From: Rhodovulum sulfidophilum DSM 1374
GTDB lineage: Bacteria > Pseudomonadota > Alphaproteobacteria > Rhodobacterales > Rhodobacteraceae
Direction: 5' to 3'
Assembly: GCF_001633165.1 (NCBI RefSeq)
Contig: NZ_CP015418.1
Coordinates: forward strand, 1,468,501-1,532,500
Length of the DNA stretch: 64,000 nucleotides
Below are positions 62,001 to 64,000 of this stretch, piece by piece. A program made the position numbers and the translations under genes. How positions within the stretch are numbered: the first letter of the stretch is position 1; each line of letters starts with the position of its first letter. Below the pieces are notes generated by a model that saw only the letters and a list, made by a program, of their open reading frames with translations, did no database searches and had not been told where the DNA came from.

Positions 62001-62170
62001 TGGCACAAGGCGCCGCATCCGAGATCCAGAATGTGATCGGGACCGGCGTCTTCGGCGGCATGGTCTCGGCCACGATGCTGGCCGTCTTCTTCGTGCCGGT
62101 GCTTTATGTCACTGTCAGCCGCCTGACTCGCGGACTGGCCCGGGAGAAGCTGCGAAAGACCGCGCCATGA
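59060..62170 (+). CDS. RND multidrug efflux pump (AcrB/MexB-like)
   Basis: A 1036-residue hydrophobe/amphiphile RND pump with 12 helices and two large periplasmic loops. The N-terminus FFILRPVFAWVIAIFIMLAG is typical. Proton-relay residues are present: the Asp pair in GIIVDDAIVVVEN (about 406-407) and Lys in SAKNAILMVEYA (about 930). GAGG lies about four bases upstream of the ATG. It exports diverse hydrophobic compounds with the adaptor encoded 18 bases upstream. Confidence 0.95.
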   Translation: MSQFFILRPVFAWVIAIFIMLAGIVAIPRLPVARFPDIAPPSVSIFTTYAGADAQTVSNSVVRPIEKELSSVKNVLYYESSIDSTGGASITVTFKPGTDPEMAQVEVQNRLKNAEALLPAPVRREGLGVEAAESGFLMVITLRSLSGATDELSLGDYLSRNLAEELKRVPGVGRVQQFGSERAMRVWVDPAKLSAYGLSMADVTGAIARENAQATPGRVGDEPTVPGTRVSTPLTIRGQLTTPEAFAGITLRANTDGARLVLGDVARLELGAQTMAFSVSSNGKGAAAAAIQMSPGANAVSTSAAIEKRLAELRLAMPEDMEVSISYNTAPFVKVSITKVIHTLIEAMVLVFLVILLFLQKVRYTLIPTIVAPVALLGTFAVMALAGYSINVLTMFGMVLAIGIIVDDAIVVVENVERIMARQGLSPRAATQQAMREISGAIIGITLVLSAVFIPMGLAGGSVGAIYRQFTLSMAVSILFSAFLALTLTPALCATLLRPVTGHGEARGFFGRFNRGFDRMTRRYTGWVGWTLRRGGRMLVLYAVLIGVMAAGYMRLPTSFVPDEDQGSFMAMFELPAGATAERTRAVIAAYEAHTATRPDITENTVILGFGFSGSGPNAAQAFTSMKDWSARKTSVDEEIAAAEAAMADIPEGMAMIMKPPAIESLGTTSGFSLRLEDRANAGPAALKAAEDRLIALAQASPLLSGVMSEGLPDGMSIALKIDREKAQALGLRFDTISETIGTAIGSTYVNDFPNQGRMQQVIVQADAPARMHVEDVLRLEMRNLEGGMVPLSEVATPVWESTALQLDRYNGYPAAQISGEAAGGVSSGAAMDEMERLAGALPQGFAVEWSGQSLQERQSASQAPMLLAASMLVVFLVLAALYESWSVPFAVMLVVPLGLLGAVAAVLLRGADNDVFFKVGLVTIIGLSAKNAILMVEYARHLRAGGRGLNRAILQAARLRLRPILMTSMAFILGVVPLMLAQGAASEIQNVIGTGVFGGMVSATMLAVFFVPVLYVTVSRLTRGLAREKLRKTAP

Positions 62171-62865
62171 CCGATGCCCTGATCCTGATCGTCGAGGATG
62201 AGCCCGAGATCGCCGAGATCCTCGAGACCTATTTCGCGCGCGAGGGCTTTCGCGTGATCTGCGCCCGCGATGGCTCGACCGGGCTGGCCCATCATCAGCG
62301 CCTGCGCCCCGATCTGGTGGTGCTGGACATCAAGCTGCCCGGACAGGACGGCTACGAGGTGCTGGCCGCGATCCGGCGCCGGGGCGAGACGCCGGTCATC
62401 ATGGTGACGGCCCTGGCCGAGGATCTCGACAAGTTGCAGGCGCTGCGGATCGGGGCCGACGATTACGTGGTCAAACCCTTCAACCCGCTTGAAGTGGTGG
62501 CCCGCGCCCGTGCCGTGCTGCGCCGCACGATGGGACGGGGGCCGGATCACCTGTTGCGGCTGGGGCCGCTGACGGTCGACCCACAAGCTTACCGCGCCGT
62601 CATCGATGTGGCTGCCGGGCCGCTCCCGCTGGAGCTGACCCCGACCGAATTCCGCATCCTCGCCCATATGGCGCGCTTTCCGGGGCGGGCCTTCGGCCGG
62701 GCCGAACTGGTCGATGCCTGCCTGCCCGAAGGGGCCGCGCTGGATCGCACCGTCGACAGCCATGTCAGCAACCTGCGCCGCAAGCTCGCGGCGACGGAGG
62801 CGGATGGCATGCTCGAAGCCGTGCGCGGGGTCGGCTACCGTCTGGATATGCCCCATGTCCGGTAA
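62167..62865 (+). CDS. OmpR-family response regulator of the efflux operon (BaeR-like)
   Basis: A 232-residue regulator: receiver with acidic pair DE at 11-12, phospho-acceptor Asp54 (VVLDIKLPGQDG) and Lys in VVKPFNP; the winged helix has LTPTEFRILAHMARFPG and RTVDSHVSNLRRKL. It overlaps the pump gene by four bases, so pump and regulator are made together and autoregulation is likely. BaeR-type regulators respond to envelope stress. Confidence 0.93.
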   Translation: MTDALILIVEDEPEIAEILETYFAREGFRVICARDGSTGLAHHQRLRPDLVVLDIKLPGQDGYEVLAAIRRRGETPVIMVTALAEDLDKLQALRIGADDYVVKPFNPLEVVARARAVLRRTMGRGPDHLLRLGPLTVDPQAYRAVIDVAAGPLPLELTPTEFRILAHMARFPGRAFGRAELVDACLPEGAALDRTVDSHVSNLRRKLAATEADGMLEAVRGVGYRLDMPHVR

Positions 62866-63934
62866 CCTGAACGCCCGGATCACCAAGACGATGGTCGCGC
62901 TGACGCTGATCGCGACGCTCGTCGTCTCTCTGGGGCTGATGGCCTATTTCCTGTTCATCTACGACTGGATCTATCCCGACAGCGATGACCTCGCGGGGTG
63001 GCGGACCGCCGACACCGTCATGGTTCTGCTGCTGTTGGCCTTCGGGTTGCTGACCGCCTCGGGGATCGGCTGGCGGCTGGCGCGGCGCATCGTCGAGCCG
63101 CTGAAATCGGTGGCGGCGGCGGCGCGGCGGATCGCGACCGGCGATTTCTCGGCACGGGCCGACCTGCCGTCGGGCAGTTTCCGCGAGGCCGCGGACCTGC
63201 TTGCGGATTTCAACGCCATGGCCGAGCGCCTCGAACGCGCCGAGGCCGAGCTGGCCTATTCCAACTCGGCCATCGCGCATGAGCTGCGCACCCCGCTGAC
63301 GATCCTGCGCGGCCGCCTGCAGGGCATGTCGGATGGCGTCTTCGATCCGACGCCGCAGCTCTATACGCGCCTGATCGAGCATGTGGATCACCTCTCGGCC
63401 CTTGTGGAGGAGTTGCGCACGCTGGCCTTGAGCAATGCGGGCCAGCTCGAGCTGAACCGGGACCGGTTCGATCTGGCCGGGGAGGTCGGCGCCGCGCTGA
63501 ACGGGCTGGAGGCGGACCTGACCGCGGCGGGCATCACGCTGACCCGCGCGCTTGCCCCGGCCCGGATCGAGGCGGACCGGACCCGGCTGCGCCAGGCCTG
63601 CGTCGCGGTGCTGGAAAACTGCCGCCGCTATGCGCCTCAAAGCCATGTCCATGTCGAGACCCGCGCCGATGGCGACGAGGTGGTCTTTCGCTGTTCGGAT
63701 ACCGGGCCCGGGCTTTCCGCCGAAGATCGGGCGCGCGCCTTTGACCGGTTCTGGCGGGCCGATGCCTCGCGCGGGCGCAGTCTGGGCGGCTCGGGCCTCG
63801 GCCTGCCCATCGTGCGCGCCATCGCCCGCGCCCATGGCGGCGAGGCGCGGATCATCCCGCAGCCGCCTCCGGGGCTGACCGTGGAGCTCCGCCTGCCGAA
63901 AAGCGCCTTGCCTGCCGGACAGACCGATGACTGA
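62855..63934 (+). CDS. Membrane sensor histidine kinase of the efflux operon (BaeS-like)
   Basis: A 359-residue kinase with two membrane helices (about 13-35 and 51-73) around a very short periplasmic loop, a HAMP linker (RRIVEPLKSVAAAARRIATG), dimerisation His near 141 in AIAHELRTPLT, and an ATP domain with SDTGPGLS and GSGLGLPIVRAIA. ATG 62855 lies 11 bases inside the response-regulator gene. The tiny loop suggests sensing within the membrane rather than of a soluble ligand (inference). Confidence 0.92.
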   Translation: MSGNLNARITKTMVALTLIATLVVSLGLMAYFLFIYDWIYPDSDDLAGWRTADTVMVLLLLAFGLLTASGIGWRLARRIVEPLKSVAAAARRIATGDFSARADLPSGSFREAADLLADFNAMAERLERAEAELAYSNSAIAHELRTPLTILRGRLQGMSDGVFDPTPQLYTRLIEHVDHLSALVEELRTLALSNAGQLELNRDRFDLAGEVGAALNGLEADLTAAGITLTRALAPARIEADRTRLRQACVAVLENCRRYAPQSHVHVETRADGDEVVFRCSDTGPGLSAEDRARAFDRFWRADASRGRSLGGSGLGLPIVRAIARAHGGEARIIPQPPPGLTVELRLPKSALPAGQTDD

Positions 63935-64000
63935 CGATCCCGGGCATTACGACGACCTGGCCGCGCGGCATGTGTCGATACGGCGCGTCCTGCGGCTGTT
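63927..64000 (+). CDS. Start of an unidentified gene, cut by the window edge
   Basis: An ATG at 63927 overlaps the kinase gene by eight bases and opens a frame (MTDDPGHYDDLAARH, then VSIRRVLRL) to the end of the window. Only 24 residues are visible, too few to name a family. The overlap pattern makes it a likely further member of the efflux operon. Confidence 0.55.
   Translation, partial: MTDDPGHYDDLAARHVSIRRVLRL

Noticed and set aside
58424..62008. A minus-strand frame of about 1190 codons opposite the RND adaptor and pump
   Set aside because: Composition is extreme in His, Arg and Asp, with no motif; the opposite strand is a clear pump gene.
1..64000. CRISPR arrays, tRNA or rRNA genes, prophage modules
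   Set aside because: No regularly spaced direct repeats, no cloverleaf or rRNA-like segment, and no phage structural or integrase gene were seen.

Overview
The base composition is GC-rich throughout, start codons follow AGGAG-type ribosome sites, and many genes overlap by four bases (ATGA). The gene content points to a marine purple non-sulfur alphaproteobacterium of the Rhodobacter group. The strongest taxonomic clue is a four-gene operon in the order alpha, beta, chaperone, gamma (48345-53663). It matches, in order and subunit length, the ddhABDC operon for dimethyl sulfide dehydrogenase that I know from Rhodovulum sulfidophilum. I therefore read the window as Rhodovulum or a very close relative. 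No rRNA, tRNA or CRISPR array was seen.

Layout. 1-7238: the end of a TRAP-type solute-binding protein gene, followed with no gap by two large c-di-GMP proteins (GGDEF+EAL). 7310-18928: a capsule-lipid locus resembling the rhizobial rkp-1 region, with two KpsS-like proteins, an RkpH-like SDR, an RkpG-like PLP acyltransferase and an RkpA-like type I PKS/FAS. 18929-20125: decayed IS DNA. 20126-22481: a LysR regulator divergent from a YdcZ-type membrane protein, then a CatB-family acetyltransferase with a hairpin terminator. 22900-33551: a siderophore-iron uptake cluster with a FecB-type binding protein, ATPase, two FecCD permeases, two YbtP/YbtQ-like ABC proteins, a TetR regulator and a TonB-dependent receptor. 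A palindromic operator candidate lies near the regulator gene.

33717-36372: a chemotaxis receptor and a small secreted-type protein lie between the inner ends of two broken, same-orientation IS5-type elements. The arrangement looks like a decayed composite transposon. 36396-43667: a six-gene catabolic/uptake operon (thiolase, acyl-CoA ligase, TRAP DctP-DctQ-DctM, SDR), divergent from a PAS-LuxR regulator, with three evenly spaced TACGTA sites between them. 43676-44870: two more IS remnants. 44984-56630: a hybrid sensor kinase and response regulator divergent from ddhABDC. The ddh operon continues into an Mrp-type P-loop ATPase and a beta-propeller protein of unknown role. 56640-57608: an IS3 remnant. 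57902-64000: an RND efflux pair, its own OmpR-type two-component system, and the start of a further overlapping gene.

Most functional blocks are complete and tightly packed. The IS fragments sit mainly at the joints between blocks, which suggests an accessory region assembled by successive insertions. The parts I consider least described are the two genes following ddhABDC, the binding-protein/c-di-GMP operon at the left end, and the IS-bounded chemotaxis receptor.
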